DNA from: DATBLE01 sp046735055
Lineage (GTDB): Bacteria; Actinomycetota; Thermoleophilia; Gaiellales; Gaiellaceae
Direction of reading: 5' to 3'
Length of the DNA: 41,069 nt
NCBI GenBank assembly: GCA_046735055.1
Contig: JBKPSO010000003.1
Coordinates: 1-41,069, forward strand
In this document: one piece after another, positions 29,557 through 37,380 of the stretch
Numbering within the stretch: the stretch's first letter is position 1
How the letters are laid out: every line of letters starts with the position of its first letter
Program-made: the position numbers and the translations under genes
Notes under the pieces: model-generated
Database searches by the model: none
Told to the model about the DNA's origin: nothing
The model's input: only the letters and a program-made list of their open reading frames with translations

Positions 29557-31136
29557 CCAAGCGGCGAAGTGTGATTGATGAGCGGCCGTCAGCCGAGCCG
29601 CGGCTCTCGCGTAGCAGGTTTCTCCAGGCAGCGAGCGCAGGCGGCCTAGCGCTGCTCGTGCCCGGCGTCGCCACCGCCGGGCGTCGGCGTGCAACGCGAC
29701 TAGCTGCGCCGCGTACCCCGAACGTTGTCCTGCAGTGGAACGAGGCCCTGTTGCAGGCGGTGCGCGACTCGAAGCTCGGACCGCCGATGGTCTCGCGCGC
29801 GCTCGCGGTCGCCCACACCTGCGTCTACGACGCCTGGGCCGCCTACGACCGGGTCGCGGTCGGCACGCAGCTCGGCGACACGTTGCGGCGCCCTGCTCAT
29901 GAGCGCCGCTATGCGAACAAGGTCGAAGCGGTCAGCCACGCTGCCTACCGAGCTGCCGTGGATCTGTTCCCGGGCAGCAGAACGACGGTCTTCGACCCGC
30001 TGATGGCAAGCATCGGGCTGGATCCCGCGGACGACTCGCAGGACACCGCGGTGCCGGTCGGCATCGGCAATGTCGCGGCCGACGCGGTGCTGTCGTTCCG
30101 ACACCGCGACGGCGCCAACCAGCTCGGGGACGAGCCAGGCGGCCGGCCGGGCACCCCGTACTCGGACTACACCGGCTACCGGCCCGTGAACGAGCCGATG
30201 GACACACGGGCGGCGCTCGACCTGTCGACGGTGCGCGACGTGAACAAGTGGCAGCCTCTGACCTACCGCGACGCCTCGGGCAACCTTGTCACGCCCACGT
30301 TCGTCGCTGCGCACTGGCAGCATGTCCGCCCGTTTGCGATGGGCTCGAGCGCCGAGCTCCGCTCCCCGTCAGGACCCGCCTGGCACGGTTCGCCCGACTT
30401 CGTCGCGCAGTCGCAGGAACTGATCGATATAAGCGCGACGCTCACGGACGAGCAGAAGGTGATCGCGGAGTACTGGGCCGACGGCCCACGCTCGGAGCTG
30501 CCGCCAGGTCACTGGAACCTGTTCGCCCAGCAGGTCGCGCACCGCGACCGGACCGGCTCGAGCGAGCACGACCTCGACCTGGCCGTCAAGCTGTTCTTTG
30601 CGCTCACGAACGCGATCTTCGACGCGGGCTGCTGCGCATGGGACAACAAGGTCGCGTTCGACTCGGTCCGGCCGATCACCGCAATCCGCTGGCTCTACAA
30701 CGGCAAGACGATCACGGCCTGGGCGGGACCCGGGAGGGGCACGCAGAAGATCGCCGGTGAGGGCTGGTTCCCGTACCAGCCGACCAGCTTCCCGACGCCG
30801 CCCTTCGCCGAGTACTCGTCGGGTCACAGCAACTTCAGCGCCGCGGGTGCGGAGATTCTCCGACTGTTCACCGGCAGTGACCGCTTCGGCGGGTCGGTCA
30901 CCATCTCCGGCGGAAGCTCGCGGGTCGAGCCCGGGATCGTTCCGGCCCGAGACCTCACGCTGACGTGGGCGACCTTCTCCGACGCCGCCGCTCAGGCCGG
31001 TATGTCACGCCGCTACGGCGGCATCCACTTCGCACAAGGGGATTTCGACGCACGGGGGACCGGCCAGGCGGTCGCGCGTCGCTGCTGGGCCAAGGCACAC
31101 ACCTACTTCGACGGGACGGCCCCCCGTTCCGCGTAG
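29553..31136 (+). CDS. Vanadium-dependent haloperoxidase-like secreted protein 1
   Basis: 527-aa protein of the PAP2/vanadium haloperoxidase superfamily. The N-terminus (LSRSRFLQAASAGGLALLVP) is a Tat-like export signal with RSR in place of twin Arg. Vanadate-pocket motifs are present: Lys366-x6-Arg373-Pro (KVAFDSVRPITAIR), Ser423-Gly-His425 (AEYSSGHSNFSAAG) and Arg486-x5-His492 (RRYGGIHFAQGDFDARG). Such enzymes use H2O2 to oxidise halides, or act as phosphatases if the pocket holds phosphate. The substrate is unknown. It is coupled to the DUF4242 gene and followed 56 bp later by a small secreted protein. Confidence 0.85.
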   Translation: MTKRRSVIDERPSAEPRLSRSRFLQAASAGGLALLVPGVATAGRRRATRLAAPRTPNVVLQWNEALLQAVRDSKLGPPMVSRALAVAHTCVYDAWAAYDRVAVGTQLGDTLRRPAHERRYANKVEAVSHAAYRAAVDLFPGSRTTVFDPLMASIGLDPADDSQDTAVPVGIGNVAADAVLSFRHRDGANQLGDEPGGRPGTPYSDYTGYRPVNEPMDTRAALDLSTVRDVNKWQPLTYRDASGNLVTPTFVAAHWQHVRPFAMGSSAELRSPSGPAWHGSPDFVAQSQELIDISATLTDEQKVIAEYWADGPRSELPPGHWNLFAQQVAHRDRTGSSEHDLDLAVKLFFALTNAIFDAGCCAWDNKVAFDSVRPITAIRWLYNGKTITAWAGPGRGTQKIAGEGWFPYQPTSFPTPPFAEYSSGHSNFSAAGAEILRLFTGSDRFGGSVTISGGSSRVEPGIVPARDLTLTWATFSDAAAQAGMSRRYGGIHFAQGDFDARGTGQAVARRCWAKAHTYFDGTAPRSA

Positions 31137-31192
31137 TCCGCGGCGCCGGTTCGCCGCTGGAGATCAACACGACAGGGGAAAGGGAGGACATG

Positions 31193-31759
31193 ATGAGACT
31201 CATTCTTGGAATCGCAGTGGCGCTCGTTGCGCTCGCGCTACCGCTCGCGGCATCTGCTGATCCCGCGACGAAGCAGACGACCGACGTTCTAGGCTGGGTA
31301 GAGGGCGTCGGGACGACCGCCGACGTATACGGTGCGGCGTCCCTCGTCCGCAACGACCAGGGCGTCTCGATGACGTTCAGTACGAGTGGAATCCCCGCCG
31401 GCGAGGCGGTGACGATCTGGTGGGTCATTCTCGAGAACGGTGCACCCGTCTCCGCGCAGTTCGCGGCGGGTCACGTCGTCGGCGGGAGCGGTCTCGCCAC
31501 CTTCTCGGGCCATCTCGCCGAAGGCGACACCTCGGGTTGCTTCTCACCCGAGTTCACGGCTGCCGTGGGCTGCGAGGGGCTGACCGACGCGCAGAATCAG
31601 ACGGTGATCCTGCTCGCGCGCTTCCACGGACCCGCTGAGCCAGGGCGAATCCCCGTTCAGATCCACACGCCCGAGACTGCAGGAATCAGCGACATCCCAA
31701 CGCAGCTCTGCAGCCCGCTGGCCTGCCAGTACCAGGCTGCGATCTTCCCCGGAGCCTAG
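31193..31759 (+). CDS. Small secreted four-cysteine protein of unknown function
   Basis: 188-aa protein with a classical signal peptide (MRLILGIAVALVALALPLAA, cut near ASA-DP). The mature part is beta-rich: VSMTFSTSGIPAGEAVTIWW, GLATFSGHLAEGD, VILLARFHGPAEPGR. Two cysteine pairs occur near the C-terminus (SGCFSPEFTAAVGC and LCSPLACQY), consistent with two disulfides outside the cell. I do not recognise the family; the layout is somewhat like CHRD or Cu/Zn-SOD-like sandwiches. ATG 31193 gives good spacing from GGGAGG; ATG 31190 is just upstream. It sits between two haloperoxidase-like genes and is probably made with them. Confidence 0.75.
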   Translation: MRLILGIAVALVALALPLAASADPATKQTTDVLGWVEGVGTTADVYGAASLVRNDQGVSMTFSTSGIPAGEAVTIWWVILENGAPVSAQFAAGHVVGGSGLATFSGHLAEGDTSGCFSPEFTAAVGCEGLTDAQNQTVILLARFHGPAEPGRIPVQIHTPETAGISDIPTQLCSPLACQYQAAIFPGA

Positions 31760-31779
31760 AGCCGACTCGAGTCACTGAG

Positions 31780-31816
31780 GAGCGGGAGAGGCCGGCCGTT
31801 GCCGGCCCTTCCGCTC
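31780..31816 (+). terminator. GC-rich stem-loop after the four-cysteine protein gene
   Basis: The inner stem ggccggc (31790-31796) / gccggcc (31801-31807) closes a cgtt loop, and an outer gagcgg/ccgctc pair (31780-31785, 31811-31816) extends it. There is no U tract. It lies 20 bp after the stop and may separate the two haloperoxidase transcripts. The rest of 31817-31965 shows no gene. Confidence 0.5.
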
Positions 31817-31965
31817 TCCGGGCGCCCCCGCGCGCTGCAAGGGCGAGATGGACCTGGCCCTACGCGAGCTGCTCCCGCAGAATCGAGACGCGCGCCGGCG
31901 CCGGGGGATCGACGCCGCCACAGCGGGCGGCCAAAGCGAGGGGGCGCGCACAAGGCGGAGCGGAC

Positions 31966-33351
31966 ATGCAACGGAGAGCGACTATCAGCGCGCTCCTGCT
32001 CGTCGGAGTCGGCGTTGTCTTGGGGGCGACGGTGTTCCGCGCCGACATCGCGCAGGCGACCGTGGGGGCGTCCGCGAAGCCACCGGGATCGGACGTGGCG
32101 TCCACGGTAGCGCTTCAATGGAACGCGAACGCCGTGGCGGCCGTGCGCGCCGCCACCACCATGAACCAGCCGCCGCCGAACGCGACGTCGCGGTCGCTGT
32201 ACCAGACCGAGGGACTGCTCTACATGTCCTACGTGCAGGCCGCTGTCTATGACGCGGCGACCAAGATCGGTCATCGCTATGTGCCGTACCACCACTTCTC
32301 CGCCGGTGCCGGCAGTGCTTCCATCGAGGCGGCAGTCATCGCGGCGGCCTACAACACGCTCGTCGACTACCTCGGTCACACAAGCACGTTGGATGGCCAG
32401 TACGCGGCCTCTATCGCCGCCCTTCCCGACGACGAGAACACTGCCAGAGGAATCGCCGTCGGCGAGGCGGCGGCCGCGGACATCGAGGCGCTCCGGGCGA
32501 ACGACGGACGCAACGCCGCGTCGCCCTCGCCCGACGTGGGCACGCCGACCGATCCGGTCCAGGCGGGTGTGTGGGTCTGGCCGCCAGCGCCTTCCCTGCA
32601 GATCGACCAGACACCGTGGATGGCGGGTATGCAGCCCTTCATGCTCGAAAGCACCTCGCAGTTCCGGGCGCCGCACCCGTCTGCTCTGACGAGCGCTCAG
32701 TACGCCACCGACCTGAACGAGACGAAGGCGTCCGGGTCGAACCTTCCGGCTAATGACCCGAATGACCCGAGGAGGGGCACCGCCTTTTTCTGGAACGCGA
32801 ATGCGATCAACCAGCTGAATCAGTCGCTCCAGAACCTCGCTACCCAGCACAACATGGACCTCCTCGATACGGTGCGTCTGCTGGCGGCGGGGAACATGGT
32901 CTCGACTGACGCCGGCATGGCCTGCTTCGACTCGAAGTACACGTACCGGTTTTGGCGCCCGATCACGGCGATTCGCAACGCCGACCTCGACGGCAACCCT
33001 GCGACGGCCCAGGACACCATTTGGTCGCCGCTCGTCACCACTCCGAACCATCCCGAGTACCCATCGCAGCACGGCTGTGTGACGAGCGCACTTGCTCAGG
33101 TGTTTGCGAATGCGGTCGGCACGACCAACATCAACGCCACGATCCCAGGGGCGACCGGCGGTGGAACAACGCTGACGACCTCGCGGACGTACGCGACTGT
33201 TCAGGACCTCATGGACGAACTCGTCAATGCGCGCGTCTGGATCGGCTTCCACTTCCGCAGTTCCGTGATCGCGGGCGAGAACCTCGGCACTTCGGTTGCG
33301 AACTGGGAGCTCCAGCGCAACTTCCTGCCGACCAACGGAGAGGACGGTTAG
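31966..33351 (+). CDS. Vanadium-dependent haloperoxidase-like secreted protein 2
   Basis: 461-aa protein with an N-terminal signal or anchor helix (ATISALLLVGVGVVLGATVF). It shares the fold with the protein encoded at 29553-31136 but is only distantly similar. Motifs: Lys324-x6-Arg331-Pro (KYTYRFWRPITAIR), a Ser367-Gln-His369 block (HPEYPSQHGCVTSA) where SGH is usual, and Arg423-x5-His429 (RVWIGFHFRSS). The vanadate-pocket residues are thus kept, with Gly replaced by Gln. Whether it is a haloperoxidase or a phosphatase-like hydrolase cannot be told. GGCGGAG precedes the ATG. A long stem-loop follows the stop. Confidence 0.83.
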   Translation: MQRRATISALLLVGVGVVLGATVFRADIAQATVGASAKPPGSDVASTVALQWNANAVAAVRAATTMNQPPPNATSRSLYQTEGLLYMSYVQAAVYDAATKIGHRYVPYHHFSAGAGSASIEAAVIAAAYNTLVDYLGHTSTLDGQYAASIAALPDDENTARGIAVGEAAAADIEALRANDGRNAASPSPDVGTPTDPVQAGVWVWPPAPSLQIDQTPWMAGMQPFMLESTSQFRAPHPSALTSAQYATDLNETKASGSNLPANDPNDPRRGTAFFWNANAINQLNQSLQNLATQHNMDLLDTVRLLAAGNMVSTDAGMACFDSKYTYRFWRPITAIRNADLDGNPATAQDTIWSPLVTTPNHPEYPSQHGCVTSALAQVFANAVGTTNINATIPGATGGGTTLTTSRTYATVQDLMDELVNARVWIGFHFRSSVIAGENLGTSVANWELQRNFLPTNGEDG

Positions 33352-33370
33352 CCGGATTTAACCGTCCTCG

Positions 33371-33415
33371 CGGGAAGCACGAGCGCGCCCGATCAGGGCG
33401 TCCTCGTGCTTCCCG
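33371..33415 (+). terminator. Long stem-loop downstream of haloperoxidase 2
   Basis: A perfect 13-bp outer stem (cgggaagcacgag 33371-33383, ctcgtgcttcccg 33403-33415) encloses a 5-bp inner stem (cgccc/gggcg) with a 5-nt loop and 2-nt internal bulges. No U tract follows. It probably ends the haloperoxidase transcript or protects its 3' end. Confidence 0.6.
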
Positions 33416-33554
33416 GTTAGCCTTGCTCGAAGAGCGAGACGCCGGCCACGTGGAGGCGTCGCAGTGGAGCGAGATGCGCCGATCGTGGTGCGAGACATGA
33501 CTTCTCCTTCGTTGGCTGACCTCGGTCGCCGCTGAAGGCTCCACCCGCGCGCGC

Positions 33555-33689
33555 TTATTCCTGGCCCGCCTCGACCCGGAAAGTCGCGCTAGTGATGAAG
33601 TTCGCGACGGTCGTCACCATAAGTCCGATCGCGGGAGCGAACGTGCCCAGGATGCGAGCTGCGCGGAAGTCGGTTTGCACCGCGGTCAT
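33555..33689 (-). CDS. Small hydrophobic protein (44 aa), unknown
   Basis: From ATG 33689 the frame reads MTAVQTDFRAARILGTFAPA and continues as a single hydrophobic segment (IGLMVTTVANFITSATF) to VEAGQE. GGGAGG precedes the start by two bases, closer than usual. The hydrophobic stretch suggests one membrane helix. I do not recognise it. It lies between the haloperoxidase block and the phage-type remnants, so it could belong to either. The 33416-33554 stretch shows nothing else. Confidence 0.4.
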   Translation of the reverse strand: MTAVQTDFRAARILGTFAPAIGLMVTTVANFITSATFRVEAGQE

Positions 33690-33799
33690 GTCCTCCCGCT
33701 TCAAAGGATGACACGAGACCTCATCTTTCCGAACACGAAGGGCGCACCAAGCGCAGTGAGCCGAACCGAGATAGAGGCAGTCTGGGACGGTGCGTCTGA

Positions 33800-34213
33800 A
33801 CCCCTCGGGAGCCTCGATCCCAACGGAAGCCGCTGGGGACACGGCGCATCTACGCCGTCGCGAGCGCGGAGAGAGCACCCGGCTCCATTCTCTACCGATT
33901 CGCCGGCCCCTTCACCGTCTACGAGATCGAAGACGCCGAGACCGGCTCGGAAGACATCCTCTGCGGGTTCGGTTCCGATCGCGAGTTCAACGCTCTTCTG
34001 CGCGAGCTTGGACCGTCGGCCGGCTTGCCCGCTGACGGCCCGCCGTGGGTGCCGCCGCCCGGCGAGTACGCGATCGACTAGTTCCGCGAGTTGGATCGTC
34101 TCCTCCGCGAACGTCTCGAGCGCGCCGGCTATGACGGCTGGTGGATGGGCGGTGAGCTGGTGCTCTGGAACTACGCGAAGCTGCAACCTGTGCTCACCCC
34201 GCGAGGCCAGTGA
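33800..34213 (+). pseudogene. Phage-type hypothetical gene interrupted by an amber codon
   Basis: One frame is open from 33800 with strong coding character but no start codon: RIYAVASAERAPGS, YRFAGPFTVYEIEDAETGSE, FGSDREFNALLRELG, GEYAID. It then meets TAG (34079-34081). The same frame continues FRELDRLLRERLERAGYDGW and MGGELVLWNYAKLQP to TGA 34211-34213. The 5' end is lost and a nonsense mutation splits the rest. Similar short acidic/aromatic proteins occur in actinophage and prophage gene sets. I cannot give a function. Confidence 0.5.
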
Positions 34214-34386
34214 TGCCGGTCATGCGCGTCTGCATCGACTGCGGCCGGATCATCCCAGCCAACGCACCACGCAGCCGTTGCCCCGAACTCGCAAGCCTCG
34301 ACAACCAAGGGCGAGCCGCAAAGCAGAACGCGCCGGGACGAAGCGCAGCCACTGTTCACCCAAAACGGCTCAACCAAGCCCTTTAG
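34213..34386 (+). pseudogene. HNH-endonuclease-like N-terminal fragment
   Basis: The 57-codon frame starts on the stop of the previous gene (TGATG overlap) and reads MPVMRVCIDCGRIIPANAPR followed by SRCPE. The C-x2-C ... R-C-P pattern is that of the first zinc knuckle of phage HNH endonucleases, but the HNH core and second cysteine pair are missing. The retained overlap suggests that the two remnants came from one phage gene cassette. Confidence 0.4.
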
Positions 34387-34479
34387 CTCACGTCGTGAGC
34401 CCGTTCGGCAGGACGAAGAGGCTCGTCGTCGTACATCCACGACGGGTCGCAGCTTGTCCGATTTGAAAACGACGGCGGG

Positions 34480-34825
34480 CGTCACCCTTCCTCGGCCGCT
34501 CGCCCAACAGGACTTTCGCTGCCACCAGGATTCCTCGAACGCAGAGCGGATTACCCACTGCCAATCCTCGACCGTGAAGTCCGGTCGCGACCTAGTTACG
34601 GGTTCCTTCTTCTCCAAAGACACGGAGATCGCCCGGTCCACCGTGTCGGTCGAGCAGCCGATCTCGCGAGCGATCGTGTCTCGGGACGGGTGGCAGCCCT
34701 CGCCGTGCCGATCGTGGAACTTGAGCGTCGTCGCGCTCGATCGCGCCGAGCCACTCGCCGTCCAACTGCTCGTGCTGTTCCCGGTCGCGGGTCACGAGCG
34801 GGGCTCCGCCTCGACGTGTGGGCAC
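34480..34825 (-). pseudogene. Degraded helix-turn-helix protein, phage-type
   Basis: On the minus strand, TRDREQHEQLDGEWLGAIER (frame starting near 34795) changes frame about 60 bp later. It continues as KFHDRHGEGCHPSRDTIARE, IGCSTDTVDRAISVSLEKKE and PVTRSRPDFTVEDWQW. The central part is a clear helix-turn-helix (TIAREIGCSTDTVDRAI), as in phage or plasmid replication-type regulators. The frame change and weak ends indicate decay. Confidence 0.45.
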
Positions 34826-34869
34826 GGAGCGGGCACCGCCACCGGCGGAGTCGGAGCCTTGAGAAGCGA

Positions 34870-34893
34870 AAAGCCCTACGGGTGCAGGGCTTT
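34870..34893 (-). terminator. Intrinsic terminator of the tRNA-Pro gene
   Basis: An 8-bp stem (aaagccct 34870-34877, agggcttt 34886-34893) with an 8-nt loop lies 7 bp beyond the tRNA 3' end. On the minus strand the stem's right arm ends in GGGCTTTTC, giving the U tract. Confidence 0.75.
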
Positions 34894-34900
34894 CCTTCGA

Positions 34901-34975
34901 TCGGGGCGGTCGGATTTGAACCGACGGCCTCTAGTCCCCCAGACTAGCGCGCTAACCAGGCTGCGCCACGCCCCG
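34901..34975 (-). tRNA. tRNA-Pro (anticodon GGG)
   Basis: A full cloverleaf can be drawn on the minus strand. The acceptor CGGGGCG pairs with CGCCCCG, with discriminator A. The D stem is GCGC/GCGC. The anticodon stem CTAGT/ACTAG has loop CTGGGGG, giving GGG at positions 34-36. The T stem GTCGG/CCGAC has loop TTCAAAT. The CCA end is not encoded. It decodes CCC/CCU proline codons. A terminator follows. Its 3' end faces the phage-type remnants, as expected if the gene served as an integration site. Confidence 0.93.
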
Positions 34976-35000
34976 CGACCGGTCACCGTAGCAGCCGGCG

Positions 35001-35399
35001 TCAGTAGCGGTCGGGGCCCTGCACCCGATCGAAGAGCAGCCCGAGCACGAGGTTCACGAACCAGATCACGATCGTCGCGCCGACGTACGTCCAGAATCCG
35101 TCGACGCTGAAGCGTGGCGCGATCCACTCCGCCAGCGCGAGCATCGCGACGTTGATCGCGAAGTAGGCGAGCCCGAACGTGAAGATGATCAAGGGCAGCG
35201 TCAGAAGCGCGAGGATCGGCTTCAGAACGGCGTTCCCGACCGTGAGCGCGAGGGCGCCGAGGAAGTACGACCAGAAGCCCTTGATCTCGACGCTGTCGAA
35301 GATCCAGTTGACGAAGATCAGCGCGACGACGTTGGTCCCTGCCGTCAGGAGAAGCCAGACGAGGAAGCTGCCGCCGGCGGCCTGCCGTGAGGGCGCCAT
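35001..35399 (-). CDS. Phage_holin_4_2-type small membrane protein
   Basis: 132-aa protein with four hydrophobic helices: SFLVWLLLTAGTNVVALIFV, FWSYFLGALALTVGNAVLKP, LALLTLPLIIFTFGLAYFAI, and TYVGATIVIWFVNLVLGLLF. The GNAVLKPILALLTLPL block is the signature of the DUF360/Phage_holin_4_2 family. Despite the family name, such chromosomal proteins are not shown to be holins. It is the last protein gene in the proS run, 8 bp after the Xre gene, and a stand-alone relative of the N-terminal domain of the protein encoded at 19891. Confidence 0.8.
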   Translation of the reverse strand: MAPSRQAAGGSFLVWLLLTAGTNVVALIFVNWIFDSVEIKGFWSYFLGALALTVGNAVLKPILALLTLPLIIFTFGLAYFAINVAMLALAEWIAPRFSVDGFWTYVGATIVIWFVNLVLGLLFDRVQGPDRY

Positions 35400-35407
35400 C
35401 TCGCGCC

Positions 35408-35710
35408 TCAGCGTCCTCTCAGCTGCTTGTAGAGCCGGTCGATCATCGCGGGCACCTGCTCGAGCCGCTCCGTGATCACGCGCAGACGGTACTCCCGGAA
35501 GTGCTCGGCTTCAACGCCGAGCGCGGAGGCGAGTCGCTCGATCACCTCGTTCGAGGGCACGGGCCGGTTGCCGTGCACGAGGTGGTTGAGGTAGCCCGCA
35601 GACAGGCTCGTCTTCGCCGCGAGCGCGCGGTAGGTCACCCCCCTCTCGTCCATCAGTCGCTCGATCGTCGTCCCGAACGGTTCGTCGCTGAAGCGACGCT
35701 TGCGTGGCAT
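35408..35710 (-). CDS. Xre-type helix-turn-helix regulator
   Basis: 100-aa protein: MPRKRRFSDEPFGTTIERLM, then the helix-turn-helix YRALAAKTSLSAGYLNHLVH and PVPSNEVIERLASALGVEAE. The C-terminal helix (EYRLRVITERLEQVPAMIDR) probably dimerises. Its ATG (35708-35710) shares one base with the proS stop (TGATG), so translation is coupled to prolyl-tRNA synthetase. A regulator of the same operon or of a distant locus is possible; no operator for it is evident. Confidence 0.82.
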   Translation of the reverse strand: MPRKRRFSDEPFGTTIERLMDERGVTYRALAAKTSLSAGYLNHLVHGNRPVPSNEVIERLASALGVEAEHFREYRLRVITERLEQVPAMIDRLYKQLRGR

Positions 35711-37368
35711 CAGATCGTCACCTCCTCGGCGGGTACTCGGCGCTCCTCTCCGGTCGCGCGGTCCCGCACGTCCACCGCGCCGTCCTCGAGCGTCTTTTTG
35801 CCGACGGTGACCCGCACCGGGAGTCCGATCAGGTCCGCGTCGGCGAACTTCTCGCCTGCACGCAGATCGCGGTCGTCCAGCAGCACCTCCGCACCTCCCC
35901 GTTCCAGCGTCGCTGCCACGGCCTCGGCCTGCTCCTCGAGCCCCGGGACGACGACGACGTGGGCATGGTAAGGCGCAATCGATCTCGGCCACGCGGCAAT
36001 CCCGTGCAAGTCGTGATTCTGCTCGATCACGGCCGCGATTATGCGTCCTAGACCGATCCCGTAGCTTCCTCCGACGAGCGGCTTCTCCATGCCGTCCTCG
36101 TCGAGGAATGTCGCATCCAGGCGCGAGCTGTACTTGTCGCCGAAGTTGAAGATGTGCCCGACCTCGATTGCGGTCTGAAACGTGAGCGCACCGCCGCAGC
36201 GCGGGCAGCGGTCGCCCTCACGAGGCTCGCGGAGGTCGGCGAAACGCGGCTGGTAGTCGCGGCCGGCCTCGACACCGCGTAGGTGCGAGCCGTCGCGGTT
36301 CGCACCCGCGACGAACTGGCCCTCGCGCAGCGTTTCGTCTGCGATCACCTCGAGCGAGACGCCTACCGGGCCGAGCGAGCCTCCTGACGCGCCGAAGGCG
36401 TCGCGGATCTCCTCGCCGGTCGAAGGCCGCGATCCCGTCCCGAGCGCCGAGAGCAGCTTCGACGCGCTGAGCCGGTCGTCGCCGCGGACGAGCGCGAGCA
36501 CGACCCTCCCGTCGTCGGTCGTCACCGGCATCGCCTTCGAGGTCGCCGCGAGGTCGATGCCGAGGAACTCCGCCAGCCCCTCGCAGGTCGTCACGCCCGG
36601 CGTCGCGACCTCCTCGGGCCACTCGAGCCGCAGCGGGAACTCGGGCGCGCGCGGGACGCCACGGGCGATCTCCGCATCCGCGGCGTAGTCGCCCCGCTCA
36701 CAGCGGACGAGGACATTCTCGCCCGACCCGGACGGGGCGAGGAAGTCGACGGTCAGCTTCCCGCCCATGATCCCGCTCTCCGCCTGGACGGCATGCACCT
36801 CGAGGCCGCACCGGTCGAAGATCCGGTAGTAGGCCTCCTGGTTCCGCTCGAAGCTCGCGATCGCCCCTTTCTGGTCGCGGTCGAACGAGTAGGCATCCTT
36901 CATGATGAACTCGCGGACACGGAGGAGGCCGCCGCGGGGGCGCGGCTCGTCGCGGTCCTTGACCGAGAAGTGGTACCAGAGCTGCGGCAGCTCCTTGTAG
37001 GAACGGATCTCGCGTGCATGGAACGTGAACGTCTCCTCGTGCGTCATCGGCAGGATGAACTCGCGCCCCGCGCGGTCGGTGACGTGGAAGATCTCCGGGA
37101 TCCCGGCACGGCCGCTCGCCTCCCAGAGCTCGATCGGCGTCAGCAGCGGGCAGAGGAACTCCTGGCCGCCGATCGCGTCCATCTCCTCGCGGATGATCTG
37201 CTCCACCTTCCGGTGGATTCGCCAGCCGAGCGGGAGAAAGGTCCACAGGCCCGCGCTCACCTGGCGGACGAAGCCGCCGCGGACGAGGAGCTTGTGGCTG
37301 ACGGCCTCGGCGTCGGCCGGATCCTCGCGCAGGGTCGGTAAGAAGAGCTGTGATGCCCTGGCTGCCAA
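35710..37368 (-). CDS. proS: Prolyl-tRNA synthetase
   Basis: 552-aa class II aminoacyl-tRNA synthetase charging tRNA-Pro. Bacterial-type features: SQLFLPTLREDPADAEAVSH at the N-terminus, motif 1 around RGGFVRQVSAGLWTFLPLGW, the TxE loop LPMTHEETFTFHARE, motif 2 with LRVREFIMKDAYSFD, an inserted editing (INS) domain at about residues 230-385, motif 3 with GGSYGIGLGRIIAAVIEQNH, and a C-terminal anticodon domain (VVVPGLEEQAEAVA). The start is TTG, 12 nt after the ispG stop. It lies in a run dxr-rseP-ispG-proS-xre-holin-like, with a tRNA-Pro gene some 730 bp downstream. Confidence 0.95.
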   Translation of the reverse strand: MAARASQLFLPTLREDPADAEAVSHKLLVRGGFVRQVSAGLWTFLPLGWRIHRKVEQIIREEMDAIGGQEFLCPLLTPIELWEASGRAGIPEIFHVTDRAGREFILPMTHEETFTFHAREIRSYKELPQLWYHFSVKDRDEPRPRGGLLRVREFIMKDAYSFDRDQKGAIASFERNQEAYYRIFDRCGLEVHAVQAESGIMGGKLTVDFLAPSGSGENVLVRCERGDYAADAEIARGVPRAPEFPLRLEWPEEVATPGVTTCEGLAEFLGIDLAATSKAMPVTTDDGRVVLALVRGDDRLSASKLLSALGTGSRPSTGEEIRDAFGASGGSLGPVGVSLEVIADETLREGQFVAGANRDGSHLRGVEAGRDYQPRFADLREPREGDRCPRCGGALTFQTAIEVGHIFNFGDKYSSRLDATFLDEDGMEKPLVGGSYGIGLGRIIAAVIEQNHDLHGIAAWPRSIAPYHAHVVVVPGLEEQAEAVAATLERGGAEVLLDDRDLRAGEKFADADLIGLPVRVTVGKKTLEDGAVDVRDRATGEERRVPAEEVTI

Positions 37369-37380
37369 CGTTCGGGCAGC

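Noticed and set aside
34171..34480. Extension of the minus-strand HTH frame to 34171
   Set aside because: Past the helix-turn-helix part the frame becomes low in coding character and overlaps the better-supported forward HNH-like fragment.
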